Source: Vanessa cardui
Lineage: Eukaryota > Arthropoda > Insecta > Lepidoptera > Nymphalidae
Reading direction: 5' to 3'
NCBI RefSeq assembly: GCF_905220365.1
Contig: NC_061132.1
Coordinates: 1,426,001-1,490,000 of the forward strand
Length of the DNA stretch: 64,000 nt
Shown: positions 34,106 through 47,085 of the stretch, piece by piece
Position numbering within the stretch: position 1 is the stretch's first letter
Layout: each line of letters begins with the position of its first letter
Position numbers and translations under genes: made by a program
Notes under the pieces: model-generated
The model's database searches: none
The model's input: only the letters and a program-made list of their open reading frames with translations
What the model was told of the DNA's origin: nothing

Positions 34106-35154
34106 GCGAGCCAAGAAGAAAAACTTGTATTAAACACTACTGCAATCAGTTTCAACATCGGTTTTGGAATATGAAAATATATACATTATATGCATCGTAG
34201 TAGAAGAAATTGAAAAAAGGGGAGGCCCCTTTAAATACTGTAACAAAAATAATTGTTCTCGTAATTAAATACCTCAAGAACACAACGAAATATTCTATAT
34301 AATTCAGGAATTGAAAAGACACAAATAAATTATTAAATGACGTCATAACGTTGTAAACATATCGTCACGTTATGTTAGTGGTCACTATTGGATTATTTAA
34401 AAGAATTCCCCCAAACGTATTATCAAGGGAATATTCGTTGTCGCAAGGAAAATATGCAGACATAAAGAAACTAGATATGCTTCAAAGGTGAATTTATATT
34501 TAATAGGGTATAAATATTAATTCTTATGATTTTTAAAGTTTACATTAAAAAAAAAACGTTAATCAAGATGTGTGTACAAACTAATCAAAACTTTGTTTAA
34601 ATTATTTTATTCTGCGAAGATTATTGTTGTAGAGTTATTTGGAATGAAAGAGATTAATCTAGAAATATTTGTGTGGGTAGTGGGTAATCAGTTCTTCTTC
34701 GATTGGAATAGGGTCCTGATAAATACAGAAGCATTTCTAGTAGCTATTTCTGGTTTGGGTTAATCTACGACAAAACCAACGCCCCTCGCAGTCAGCGGTC
34801 ACTAATCAGATATCATTTTTGATATATTTCAGTTGTCAGTATACAGTTAGGAATTAGGTTTGCACAAATACCAGTGTGTGAAATAAATTTATAATTATTA
34901 AAAGTGGCGTATTCCCTTTTTTTGTTGGTAAAGAAGGAAATCGAGATATATTGTGGTAATTATTCTTGGTCATTGTATGTTATTTCAGGTTAAAGAACTT
35001 GCCAACAAAGAATCTTAAGGAATAATGGCATCAGTAAAATAACTCTAAGTATTTGATAATGGAATCACTGATGAGTTGGAGTCCAAAACATTTAAATGAT
35101 ACTTAATTATAAGCAAAATTATATTGTTATAATTACATAGGTGTAATTCGAAAT
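34106..35154. other. AT-rich non-coding DNA
   Basis: No gene recognised. The open frames at 34152-34346 (-) and 34572-34763 (+) have no supporting features. Confidence 0.4.
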
Positions 35155-35330
35155 AGGCGCTGTAAGAAATAGTAGCCTTTACTTACATCGCCTCATCTTG
35201 GGATCTAAGATGTCCCTTTTGCGTCTAAATACATTAGGTCACTTACCCTTCAAACCGGAACACAACAGTAATTGCTGCTTGGCGGTATGAGTGGGTGGTA
35301 CCTACCCAGATTGGTTTAAACATACCGCCA
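35155..35330 (+). repeat. Dispersed repeat E, compacted copy
   Basis: AGGCGCTGTAAGAAATAGTAG, TTACATCGCCTCATCTTGGG, AAGATGTCCCTTTTGCGTC, CCTTCAAACCGGAACACAAC, TGCTGCTTGGCGGTATG and GGGTGGTACCTACCCAG all occur in family order with small deletions. Confidence 0.85.
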
Positions 35331-38185
35331 AATAAAAATAAATAACCAGTTAACAGACCGAAAGAGAATTCAAATTTTAATGAATACGTGAAAATCTACG
35401 AATAACACGAAACGAAAATTATAAACTGCATCGTCCGAATTCACAGGAAAAAAAGGCAATTAATTAAATATCACAATGGACGAACACTATCCAAGAAGCA
35501 CACGAGGGTACAAACAAGGGGACAGTGGAGTCTATAATCATTTATCTCGACGAGTTTAATAAAAGGCGGATTATTTATGGTGGCGTGGCGGACGGAGACG
35601 CTAATGTCGCATGATTTAATCCCATTACATTGGGAACGATGCCAGGGATGGTATCGGGAGATGGTTATGGATCTTAGGATTCGGGTTCGGTTAGACTCTT
35701 GATAGCGGTAATTTTAGTATAATCCTTGTATATTGTGTTGGTAATTAGTTTTGGTCTTAGATTAAAGGATATAGTACGTTTTAAACTTGCACTTAAATTT
35801 TCACGATAGGTTCTTAAGTTAAGCCTGGCTACTATATTGAAAAACGTTAGAATTCAGAATGTGGAATAAAGCCTCGTAGAGAATTCTAATAAATGGGCAT
35901 TGATTTTAAAACATTGTAATTGTACATCGAATATTTAAATGGTTTTACAATTAAATGAACTATATCGGCGTTCATTTGGTTATTTCTTGTCACTTGTAAA
36001 ATAAACATGAGGAAATAATACGAATTAAATAACTCATTACTCTCATTATAATGTTGTTTTTGCTGTATGTAAGCTAAATTCACATCTGTTATGATCTCGA
36101 GATAAGCATTGAAAGTGAAGACGGCCCCACGGCAATAAGAATCCGAACACAATTGAAGTCGCGGAGACATTCCGCTAAAACCCCTATTATATCAGTAGAT
36201 TAAAGGCTACTTTACTCGATATTCCATAAAATATTGCCTCATAAATAGGGGGCAGCTGCGGAAACGTGATCGAGTCCGGGCAGAGCGTGTAATCCCGTTA
36301 AAAATTGCCAAACAGAAAACAAACGGACAATAGACGGTTATACATCAAGTGGCTTAAAAAGAGAAAGGAAAAACTGCGATCGTGGGAAGAAATAACCGCG
36401 AGACGATGACGTCCGAAGACAGATTCGGGCGGTCTCGCGCGACAGATACGAATGGTATCGTATGGCGGTAATAGGAACTGGCGCGGTCACGCTAAATGAC
36501 CGGCATCCGGACGTAGACAAAAGGGAATCCGCCGTAATAAAGCAGGATTGATGAAAAAGCGCTAAGCCACGCCGATATAGCGCTGGCGAGTCTGACGTAA
36601 GATGTCGGCGAGTTCGGAATCAAGCGATAGCGAATACAGAAACAATTCCATATAAAATGTGTTCTCTTAGCGATAAAGATTAAGTAATTTATTATTTGTA
36701 TTAAGCAATTTGATTTGATATAATACACCAAGATCTTGAATGTTTAAACAATCCTAAAAATAATACTATCGACCTTTAACAACAACCCAACCTAACATAG
36801 TATTGTAATATCATAATTCAATTTAATTTACTTTTGGGACATTACTTCACTCCCAAAACGATGTATATATCCAACATTATATATCTTAGTAATTATAGTA
36901 TTCAGTAATTAGATTTAAGATAAATTTATTATTTATTTTACGAGATTTATTTTGGTCACTTGGACCACTCACCAAGATGTCTTCTGAGCGGCTTTAATAC
37001 AAAGCTATTGCTATTACCGAGATCGCAACGAGCTCGACCATCGAACGGCGGCTTTGCTGGACTCACTTTACCGGGATTTCGGATATGACGTAAAGCACTC
37101 GCTTAGCCACCCCCCCCCCCGTCTCCCCCTGACCGAGTTTTTCTCCTATTTATTAACTTAGGTCTACATTCCGCCTGGATTTATCGGAGATAAGATTTAT
37201 AAGTCTTTATATTAAACAGTTTATTGGATTATGTTTAACAAGAATTTACTGACGTTTTGGAAGAATATTCGTACCATCGAAAGCAATGTTATTGTATAAC
37301 AAGTGAAATATTGTTATTTTATAGAAAATTGGGAATTGTAGGATACTCACAATAATCTTAATAAGATAATTGAAATATACAATGAGGTTTAAAATTGAAA
37401 ATTTTTACGAATACCTTTGTTCGTAGTGCACGTTACGGATAGTAAGAATGTCTACGCGGTGCTACGACTTGCTAGTTACGGCCATAAAGAAAATGTTTGA
37501 TCAAGTGATTATTATAGGTTTTATGTTATGTTGGAAAAGTTTGTTAATAAAAACACCTAATTCATCAATTCTACAATCCGCAACAAAAATCGTTTTGGAA
37601 ATAGAGTATCTGGGGTTTAATGTGCTTAATCCACGTTGCAAACCCCAGGAGCTATTAGCTCGAGAATAAATATATGATATTAGGTATAGCTCAAGCGTAC
37701 TCTATAATGGACTATAAATTTACCATTTCGATTTGAATAACGTAGTTACTATTGAAAGCCAGTAGATAAATAAAGATAAAGATTATGTTACCTTTGGACA
37801 ATTTCTTTTTCACCTAGATCTCATCTGCGTCACACCCAAAGAAGGGTAACTAAGAGAATTTCCAACACAATATTAACATAAAATCCGAAGGCACACGTCG
37901 GTCGCCCATAAATTACTAATTTATAAGCATCACAAAAACCAGCCCGTACAATATTTACCATTGAACCAAAAACCGCTTCTTGCCGTTTCCTTTGTTGAAT
38001 ATGAAATAAAACATAACGCCCGGAGGGACACCTGCCAACCATAGGGTCACAGTAACATATATTAATAACACGTTAATTTATTAACAAGTACTGTTTATCC
38101 AGGGATTAACTGAGAATAGTTTTAGTTGAACAACAAAGGGCCCAAAGGGTTCAAAGCGAATTTCTTGCCGACATATTTACCTTAG
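35331..38185. other. Mostly unique DNA with GC-richer blocks
   Basis: No gene recognised. Repeat-free GC-richer blocks lie at 35560-35700 (AAAGGCGGATTATTTATGG, GTGGCGGACGGAGACGC), 36120-36660 (GGGGGCAGCTGCGGAAACG, GCGGTCTCGCGCGACAG) and 37010-37140 (with C11 at 37110-37120). They could be regulatory. Minus-strand open frames over 36338-36731 reflect higher GC rather than a family. Confidence 0.4.
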
Positions 38186-38287
38186 GTGGAGGTGATAGTA
38201 ATTTTACGCGAGAAAGGTCAGAGTTTTGCTTTTGAACAAACAATGTTCTCGGTGAGGCACGGCGACGAAGTGACCCTCGCATTAAAC
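38186..38287 (+). CDS. Possible internal exon, unidentified protein
   Basis: A 102-base segment has an acceptor-like TTTACCTTAG before it and a strong donor AAC|GTAAGG after it. It is open in phase 0 for exactly 34 codons. The product includes EVIVILREKGQSFAFEQ and VRHGDEVTLALN, an alternating hydrophobic, beta-strand-like pattern. Third codon positions are more GC-rich than the flanks (CGC GAG, CAC GGC GAC, ACC CTC GCA). It is symmetrical, so it could be skipped without a frameshift. I do not recognise the family, and no partner exon is certain. Chance is a real alternative, since one frame stays open into the presumed intron. Confidence 0.3.
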
Positions 38288-40582
38288 GTAAGGAGGTACA
38301 CTATTATAAACTTTAACGACTGTTTAATAGAGATTAATTATGGATATACCTTTTTATATGGACTGTACTAAGTCTGGTGACATTGGGTGGGTTTGAATTA
38401 ACAAACTATAACTAATAATTTGCAAACATTAGATTAATGATAAATTATAGTTGTTTTATTTAATTTATTTGTTCAATTTTGTATTATTTAATATATGTTA
38501 CCTCACAGGTGATTATGAAATATTATTTTATAAATTTAACAATTAGGTATAATTCAAACATAGAGCACTCATATCAATTGTACGTTGTCATTTTTGGAAA
38601 TTATTGTCTTCACTGTAAGTACCCCTCATGACTGTCTTTAGATATCAAAAGAAAAATCAATAGTATTAGACTCAATATTAGCTATAATGAGCGAATTTCG
38701 AAAACAATTCGAACTCCGTATCCAAAATCCAGATAAAAAAGAATAAAACAACGAACAATTAAAGACAGCTCTATAGAGCTTGGTTTAGTAATAATGGTAC
38801 TAAATAAACACAATGAGCAAATAAAGAAAGGTACCAAGGAATTATAATTAACTATGCAATTCACACACGTAACACTGAGAAAGACGAATATAAAATAAGC
38901 ATCGAATCCACATTTCTAACGGAACGCAAACAATTGGAGATCACACAAAAGACCGTCCGAAACCGAAGCCATGAATCATTAATGAGCCACCGGCCACATC
39001 TATTGTTCAACTATTTAACAACCACTATGGTCGAGGAGCGCGTACCATGGGCGACATAGTTGACGACGGTACTTGAATTGTATTGGACCAGGTCACAAGT
39101 CGATGGGCAATCTTCTAATGCTAAAAAATATGTTACTTCTTTTCTTGTTTAGCTTTGTCATATCAGAGAAAATAGGTGAAACGATTGCTGACCTTTGATC
39201 TTATTGAAAAACATGATATTATTTTTATTGTTTTTTTTGTCACAGTTCTTAGTAAATTATACAATCCACACTTGTGATAAAACTTAACAGTACCAAAATA
39301 CTTCTAACAGCTTATAGATGAGAAACGAAAGATTCCATTTAATTCATTATGATTCCTACAAATTTCTAGTATTCTAGTATTATATTTATTATAATTGCAA
39401 ATTTAAATATTTAGTCATATCATAAAGTTTCCGATAATTTCGAAAAGTTTGACTATAAGAATTGAACTCAGCCGTTAGTTATGTTTCTCATTGTAACAAA
39501 TTCAAGTTTTACAATTGTGTTGAAAGTAATGTTGAATGAACTCTTTGTTGTAGCCACACTGGTCGAGGAGTGCAAATAAAACTATTGTAGCAACCGCCAG
39601 TGGAGGTAATTAATGTGAATTATAAAGGCATCGGGCGCCGAATACGAAAATACTTACCTTGTATCTGACTTCAGGGGAATAAAAAAACTAACAGCATTAC
39701 TTATAATCGTCATTCATCGGATGTTGACTTAAAAATATTGATAGATTTTTGTTAACCTTTTCACCCTTACAGCCTTACTTTATAAGGCTGTATGTTCTTA
39801 ACGATAAAAACATAACTTTCGTGTAAATTATCGATTTATTTTAGTAATAGTAAGAGTGCTATCGATCATAATAAAGCGCTATCGCAAAACCTAGCTGATT
39901 GACGTCTTAAAAACTTTTCAAGGTAATTAAAACCGACATAGAAATAACTTTAGACGCAGGGTACATAGCTCATGCATATCAAGGGAAACTTCCATAAGAA
40001 CATTCAAGGAACTCCCTTTTGCGATTCTAGCGCACGGCTTCGAAAATTTTCGACTTCCGTCACAAAAAACAAAAAGAATCAGATTTCCGAGTGGGAACCC
40101 TCCAGTTTCCTGTGAAGTGGCGTCATAATTATCCTTTAATGATTCGTTCGGAGCCTTCATCGGTGTGGCCCTGGTATTAATATTCCATGCATTGAATGAG
40201 CGTTCACATTTAGAGCAATACTTATATTAATCGCTGCTCTTGACAATTACAAATAATTATCCTGAGACATAATTTGGTCTGAAGGGGTAAAATAAATATT
40301 AAGAGACTATATGTATACATATATTTAGCTAGATTATAATTGAAATATTTATATTGAGATAAAATTAAATTATTGAATTACAAATATGCATTTTATATAA
40401 TGCAACTTAAGCTTTAGAGGCTGTTAGAATATAAACTTAGAAGAAATAAAAAATATATTTATCAAATCAAAATATTTTAAGGAATTATTTATGTTTCGCG
40501 AATATAAACAATAATTTAGAATATTTCAAAAATATCTTAAAATCTGTAACAACCAGTTATTTTCTAATGATTTCTCCTCCAG
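38288..40582. other. Non-coding DNA
   Basis: No gene or repeat recognised. The minus-strand open frame at 39927-40160 lies in a slightly GC-richer stretch and has no recognisable domain. Confidence 0.4.
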
Positions 40583-40723
40583 CATCCCAAGTCTGTACAC
40601 AGCAAACGGAAGTGCGCTTTCGAGTCGATTGTTTCACGAGATTTTAATAACGGTGCAACGCAAAGAACAAGTCGACAGCCCATTGTTGACTTCAAGATGC
40701 CATGGAGGTTTCACTCCGAATAA
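40583..40723 (+). CDS. Weak candidate terminal exon
   Basis: A pyrimidine-rich acceptor (TGATTTCTCCTCCAG) precedes an open frame of 46 codons. It starts HPKSVHSKRKCAFESIV and stops at TAA 40721-40723. Base composition is more balanced than the flanks. No family is recognised. It may be conserved non-coding DNA. One open frame of this length after an AG is expected fairly often by chance. Confidence 0.15.
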   Translation, partial: HPKSVHSKRKCAFESIVSRDFNNGATQRTSRQPIVDFKMPWRFHSE

Positions 40724-41600
40724 TTCCAATTTGATTTTATCAAGATTCATGGCCTCCGGCTATTCCAGTCTCTGGTAGTCATCGTTATGGAAAATACACT
40801 ATTTAATTGTGCCTCATTTACAATTATATCATATATATCGTAAGAAAGAGATACTTTATAATACATAACATAGCATAGTATGTATATTTCACGTATGTTT
40901 GAATAAATAGAACTGGCATAAATTCAAATTACTAAACTATTAAAATTCCTGGCATTAATGGGGATCCCTAACCTTTAGGATCATTTAGTCCCATTGTCCT
41001 CTAACCTGAATCTTAGTTTACTGCCAATAAATAACGTCATTACCTGTTCGAGGGACACCGTAAAGCATCTTGAGGAACAATACGCAAATGTTGGATGCTG
41101 TTAAAGGCGTATAAAGTGTACCACATATTAAACTATGATTCTTACGAGGGTTCATAAATTGATAATAAAGTAATATTAACCGAATTATACAGTTTTAGAA
41201 CGATTAAAAGTTAGGCGACGAACATTTATCATTTTATATATTGAAAGGCATTTTTAACATATTTATTTTAATAAGAAATCTTGACAAAGCTGACTTTAGT
41301 AGGAATTAAAAAAAAATATGTTTATGACAAACTGCTTACTGAAGATCAGATTTATTACTGTCATATAAGTGCAGTTTTATTTTTTCAAATACAAGTATCA
41401 TTTAAAATTTAATAACCGTGAAATGATGAGCGTTATTTCACACGAAACGCACCGGAATAAATGAATTCGAAAGATATTCCTAAACTCTGTTCCCTTGTTC
41501 ATAAAATCGCATGTTTACATAACTTTTTGTAGTTACATATATCGAAGCGAGGGAAAACAATGACGATATCTCCCAATGAAACATATTTTTTTCTTCACAG
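40724..41600. other. AT-rich non-coding DNA
   Basis: No gene or repeat recognised. The right edge is a textbook acceptor polypyrimidine tract (TATTTTTTTCTTCACAG, 41584-41600). Confidence 0.4.
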
Positions 41601-41686
41601 GCAGCGGGGGCAATTATCCACATCTCGGACACAACAGCGCAGACGTCCTCGACTCACAATGGCTACCACTCGAGGTCTTGCTGTAA
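41601..41686 (+). CDS. Possible terminal coding exon, unidentified protein
   Basis: A strong splice acceptor (TTTTTTTCTTCACAG ending at 41600) is followed by a GC-rich segment. In phase 2 it encodes SGGNYPHLGHNSADVLDSQ, then WLPLEVLL and a TAA at 41684-41686. The codons are GC3-rich and the composition (Gly, His, Asn, Asp) resembles the C-terminus of a developmental transcription factor. However, the other two frames are also open: one to about 41800 and one, starting AAGAIIHISDTTAQTSSTHN, beyond 41860. The frame is therefore not settled. I cannot name the gene. If real, its other exons lie upstream behind long introns. Confidence 0.35.
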
Positions 41687-44331
41687 CGAATCCACTACTC
41701 TACTACCTACTATCAACCAGTCCCTTTCGCGAAACTGGAGCGAGATTGTTTGTGCGACACCCCTACCAGTTAATGATGTATGGGAGGGGGGGCGTTCATT
41801 AAATGCTGTTTGTCGACGCCCTTTTTTTAAATTTCAGCCTCTTTTCTTGGAATATATTTTCTGTGAATGCTGTTGATTAGTATACGAAGTACTACACCCC
41901 AAAGGGCATGTTGCTCAAGGTAAATCTAATTTTGTACCGTCTTGCTTATCAGACAAGTAGCGTCTGTGATTTTTTTACGCTAATGACTTGAATTACTTTC
42001 ATTCAATACCTGTGATGTTATATTCACGACGTTTTCTGAACAAAAAGAAGCGAAAGAGGCCCGAATGATCGAGATTGTATATCTTTAAAATAGATTTTAT
42101 ATTTTCCTCTTATCAAAATAATATAAGGGCGACAACTACGACAACACTACATGGCTCTTATAACCTGTATCCCATACAATTCATCACTCTCAATTGTTCG
42201 CCCCGACCCGTGCCCTGATCATTATTTAAAATATAGATGAGTGTTTTCTTTTCGATAATCGAGACCGTGATTGAGGGTTGAATACAATAGAGCCTTCTTT
42301 GAAAGCGTCGCCAGTAGCTTGGGGCCCGAAGGACCAGTCTCGCTTATTTGTATTAGTAAATTGAAGGTACACTGTCCACGCTATCGAGGTCTCCGTCATA
42401 TCGCTTCACGTTCCCTCTCCGGTTACATTTTTAAAAGCGGTGGGCGGAATGGGGGATCAATTAAGCTGGTCTTTGTGAACATTCTATCGGCGCGCAATGA
42501 AAAGAGTTGTGATTTTCTTTGATATGCGGAGACGCGGTTTGCCGAGTGAGAAATCAAAGGGCGCCATCGTGATGCATGACGGGTTTTATTAAGATTTAAT
42601 GCCGCCAACGACACTCGGAGGCGGGAAAAGAACGAGTCTCAAGTATTCGATGTACGTATTACATGACGCCATTTTGTTTTTGTATGTACAAGTGCAGACA
42701 TTAGAGTGCTAAATCCTTAATGAGCTTAACTAAATAAATTTGTTATAATATCTGTTTATTTGACGTCAGCTTACGAAGAACTCAATATATTCCGATCGCT
42801 GAATTTGTTCTCCCGTTTAAAACCGTCTTAGATACAAGTTTTCAGACATCAATGAAGAACAGGCGTCTTATTCAGGTATCCCTATTTAGTGTAATCCAAA
42901 GACTGTAAACGCCTTTCTCAATCACAGTACAGGCTTCATGAAAATGTTACTAGCACTATCTGCGATCATCGGCTTAACATGCTCAGTTAATGAACACCCG
43001 TGGGCTTACATATTCGCTAGCCGTACGGGCTATAGCAAGGGGGTTGGGAGGCACCCATCCCATCTTAGCTTTAAGCTGGTTCACACTCGCCGTCTAGATT
43101 TATGGATCGAAATAAATTGCTCGAGAAAAATGTTGACGAAGATTATCAGGATAAAAGAATTTCTAATAAGATGCGATAATTTGATGCCGACGCAAATTTG
43201 AATATATGTTATCAAATTTGCTTGCTTTATATACTTACTAAGATTACTAACATCAAAGGTAATACATTAACATAATCATATATAATGACGTCAATCAATT
43301 CGAAATCCAAGTCATTCTTAACAATATATTGTGAGTCACATTCATTATATTTTTTTGCATATTTGGAATTTCAAGACACGGCATTTTTGACACCTTTGAC
43401 ATAAATGGTATATGTTTCTTTTAATTTCATAATAAAAGCTACATGTACGTTATCACGTATGTATATAGATGAAATGTATCAAGAACTAAAATCTCCTGTA
43501 ATCTTCGCTAGCAGTTAAGACCAAGGAGAACCATGTACATGTAGTCAAAGCTTTAAGGAAACCTGTTAAGTATCCACGCTTGCTAAGTAATTTATCCATC
43601 TATCGGCGAATACCCTGGGCACCTACTAATAACTTATGACGTTAGCAATGTGTAGTTAATACGGGCCGTGCCTTACAAGTTGGGGGTAATATATTGTCTT
43701 GGAGATAATTGTTTCACATCGCGTATTGTTATTTAGACGAGTGTTATAAAAATAATATGTGTTTATATTTATAATAGGCTGGATTTTTTATCTTAGTAAT
43801 TAATAGTAAGTAATAATTTCATATCAAACCAAGGACAAGATCTATAACAAAAGCTTATACTATTTTTACCAATTTTACATATACAGTAAATAAAGAATTA
43901 ATAATTTATTTAAACTATATTATAGAAAATATAACAAAACGTACTAAAGTTCAATATGGCTTAATTCATCCAAAATACACGTTACGAAACCCATCGAAAC
44001 TATTAACCGTATTTGATTAAATCACTAAAGTACACCTCACACCATACTATCGAGACATTATTAATTAAAATCCTCAAGGAAGCCCGCACCTGTCCCAAGG
44101 CGGAGCAATCGGGTTAGACAAAGAAAGGACCAATTCGCCTCGAGCTAGCAAATCCTTATGAGGGTAGTCCTTAATCCGGCCACGAAGGACCATGTATCGA
44201 TACACAATACATATATTTGTATTGAGATCACGTGCAAAGACGTTCACATGATGCAAATTAGATAAGGGTCATTTGAAAACCACAAGTGATAGATAACGTG
44301 CAATACAATCATTGCAGTGTGGTTTGGGGTT
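41687..44331. other. Unique DNA with a GC-richer block
   Basis: The first 150 bp could be 3' UTR of the candidate exon at 41601. From 42270 to 42660 the DNA is GC-richer and open in both directions (42271-42522 plus, 42423-42614 minus), without recognisable products. The open frame at 42938-43201 (+) begins with a signal-peptide-like MKMLLALSAIIGLTCSVNE. The rest has no conserved feature and no supporting splice sites. Confidence 0.4.
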
Positions 44332-44520
44332 TCAAGATAGCCTAGTGGTTAAAACGTGCGATTTTTTGCGGGTTCAAGATTTTCATGTGTTTGCAATTTC
44401 CATCTCGTGCTGAATGAAGGATATATCTTGAGGAAACCTGATCAAAATACACTGAATGTGCATAGAAAATGTTAAAGGAGTTCTTAGCCCAGCAGTACGA
44501 AATTTAGAGGCTTTTACTAT
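44332..44520 (+). repeat. Metulj-like SINE with internal deletions
   Basis: TCAAGATAGCCTAGTGGTTA, TTTTGCGGGTTCAAG, CATCTCGTGCTGAATGAAGG, CTTGAGGAAACCTG and TTCTTAGCCCAGCAGTACG match the family in order. The GCATTGGAACA part is deleted. Confidence 0.8.
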
Positions 44521-46823
44521 TCTTTGATTAATCATAAAAAAAAATTATGAGTTAAAAACTTGATAACATTGATATTATATTTAAAAAAGTTAACGCAATT
44601 TAAATTAGTTCATAACAGAATAGGCTATGCCCCTCAAAAAAATAATTGCGCTGTAATTTACCAGACTGAATTACTGTTTAAGAGATTTGTAGCACTCTAT
44701 CTACATCCCCCAAATACCAAAACTAACTCACTCCTTCCAACTCGCCAATTCGCAACGCCACAATAAATAAGCCTACAATCGGAACAAATGGACAACCGGC
44801 AAATTAAACCCCACGGTGCTGCATTTCGATTCTCATACATCAGGCACATCGATCTAACACGTCTGAACAAAGGCCTTAGCGAAACGTTCGCTAGCACGCG
44901 ATCGTCTTACTTCCTACCGAAAAATTCACTGTCCGAATTTGGATCCACGCACTTTTAGCTTTAGGTTTAGAATTGATTGTAAAACTTGACACAGGACATA
45001 GTGGTCCAATTAACACCGTTCGGCTAATTGGATACTAGACAAAATGTATAATACATTTAAATTTTGTGTTATCTTTTCATTTGTCATTCACTATTAGAAT
45101 TCAAATATACACCGCTACTAAGAAACCTGCACTACACATTAATTTCACTTCAACGATTTTTCTCGAATTTATTTCAACGTATTGTAAGTTCGCTAGTATT
45201 AAGTTACAGTTCGGTGTACACAGAGGTCGGGCTTAATGCGGGCCGACCGAAAACAAAACAATCCGATGCTCACCTCCTCGCGTCCGGTTCCGTACAGTAA
45301 ATTTACATTCCCCACCATCTATCCCAGAAGTCCATCCGGACTGGCAATAAAACGATCTTAAGGAACGGAGGAAAACGTCTTAGCGCTCTTTGTTAAGGGA
45401 GGGCGGCGATCACTCGTTTCCGCTTTAATGATGTTAAGAGTTTAGACGTTCGTATTATTTGAGGATTATTTGGGACTGATATAGAACCTTGCTTATGAAG
45501 TCGGAATTAGTAATTTTACATTTATATAAATGTTTATTGTTTATGTAAAGTTCAGTATTGAAAATATTAAGAAGTGTATATATAAGACATCATCAAGATT
45601 GCATCCATTGAAGGATCAAAAAAAGTACCTCTTTAGAAAATATATTAAAAAGTCATATATTATAGAGATGACTTTTAGGTTCACGTAATTTTTAAATCCC
45701 TTAACATAAGAAATAATAAGATTATACTATATCTTTTCCATATTTATATAGTTAAGAGAGAATCGCCATTACCCTTAAAATTATACCAAAAACTCCTTAA
45801 GATATACGCTGAAGGGAACTGTTCGTCTGCATGTTTATAGGTTGATGCTATCTCGTAATTGTGACAATATTTGGTTTGGCCTCTTAAGGAGTCAAGGTAA
45901 ATTGTGGAGCCATGACGGCATGAACTTTAGCAGAAATCGGCTCTCTGATGGAGGCAATTTAGGTTAAATGACACAGAGTTATTTAGAGATATGGTCGTAT
46001 ATCTTTAGCCGAGTAAACAGCTCGACTTGAGTTACCTTCCCTGTTTTAAATGAATGTGAAAAACAAAAAGAACAAAATAAGTAAAGATTTCTCTTCAAAA
46101 ATACAACACTACCTAATCACTAGACATATATTACAGTTTTTTAAATAATACCAGCATATACGACAGTTACGGTATTTTCTATTTCAGTTATATATAAATA
46201 AAATGCAATTTTTGTATATATAAGTATTTTGTAATAATTAATAAAGTTAACTGTATTTTTTTTCTAAAAAGCTAGTGACATACAATGCGTCAGATATCAC
46301 TTCCTCCAGATTAACAAAATAATAAAAAAAATAAGGCTTGTAAATATTTTTAATTAATTTAAAATAATTCAAACAGTTATATAGCGAAAGTTAATCGTTG
46401 CTTTCTATCAATACGCAGATCTAATTTTGACGGTAGGATATTATACCGACGATCAAAAAATATAAGCAGTCCAAAAATGTGCAAATATGGATAAAATTTA
46501 TATTACACGTACGTTGTTAGTACAAGATACAAGTTTGACAATTAAGAAACATGAAATTGAAGAAAACCCAGTATTGTCGTAATGGCGAACGTTGAAAAGT
46601 TAAAGTTGAGATTAACAATTGGGTTGGGCGAGAGGTTATATCGAGGCAAAGGGCAACTGTGCGGCGATAAATCTGTCTGGAATCACCTTACTGAGAAATA
46701 CACTAGTAAGTCCATATGTTATTCTATACATGTACTTCCTAACTTTGCCGATAAATAAACATAAAGGCATTTTTAAAAATTGCTTATATATATATATGAA
46801 CTACACTACTAACTACGCAAGAT
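44521..46823. other. Non-coding DNA
   Basis: No gene recognised. GC-richer repeat-free patches lie at 44690-44930 and 45200-45440. Open frames over them (44697-44897 minus, 45064-45300 plus) show no family similarity. Confidence 0.4.
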
Positions 46824-46902
46824 AAAATAAGAAAAATATAAGTGCAACCTTTTTATCATCTATTTAAGATGATAAAAAGGGTGCACTTATATTTCTTATT
46901 TT
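46824..46902. repeat. Long near-perfect hairpin (about 36-bp stem, 5-base loop)
   Basis: The left arm (46824-46861) and right arm (46867-46902) are complementary apart from a 2-base bulge and one mismatch. The loop is ATTTA (46862-46866). The arms contain AAGTGCAACCTTTTTATCATC and its partner. Size and loop are compatible with a pre-miRNA-like or palindromic MITE-type structure. No evidence of expression is visible. It abuts the SINE that begins near 46930. Confidence 0.8.
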
Positions 46903-46929
46903 CATTTATGTTCATGCGGTCTTAGTAGT

Positions 46930-47085
46930 TCGTTAGTTTTCTATGATGTCTTGGGTCTGGGTATTGTGGTATCGTTGCTTCGTCTGATTTTCCAAAACAC
47001 AAGTATTTTAGTTACTCATATTGGGATCAGAGTAATGTAAGTGATGTTGTCCTATATTTATTTATGATTAATCTATTTATCTATG
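46930..47085 (+). repeat. Second-family tRNA-derived SINE, head missing
   Basis: GTTAGTTTTCTATGATGTC, TTGGGTCTGGGTATTGTGG, TCTGATTTTCCAAAACACAAG and TTGGGATCAGAGTAATGTAAG match 12901-13120. The tRNA head is absent and the hairpin lies where it would be. Confidence 0.8.

Noticed and set aside
37110..37120. C11 homopolymer
   Set aside because: Short and common; no adjacent feature gives it meaning.
42938..43201. Open frame starting with a signal-peptide-like stretch
   Set aside because: Only the first 19 residues look like a signal peptide; the rest has no family pattern and the region lacks promoter or splice support.
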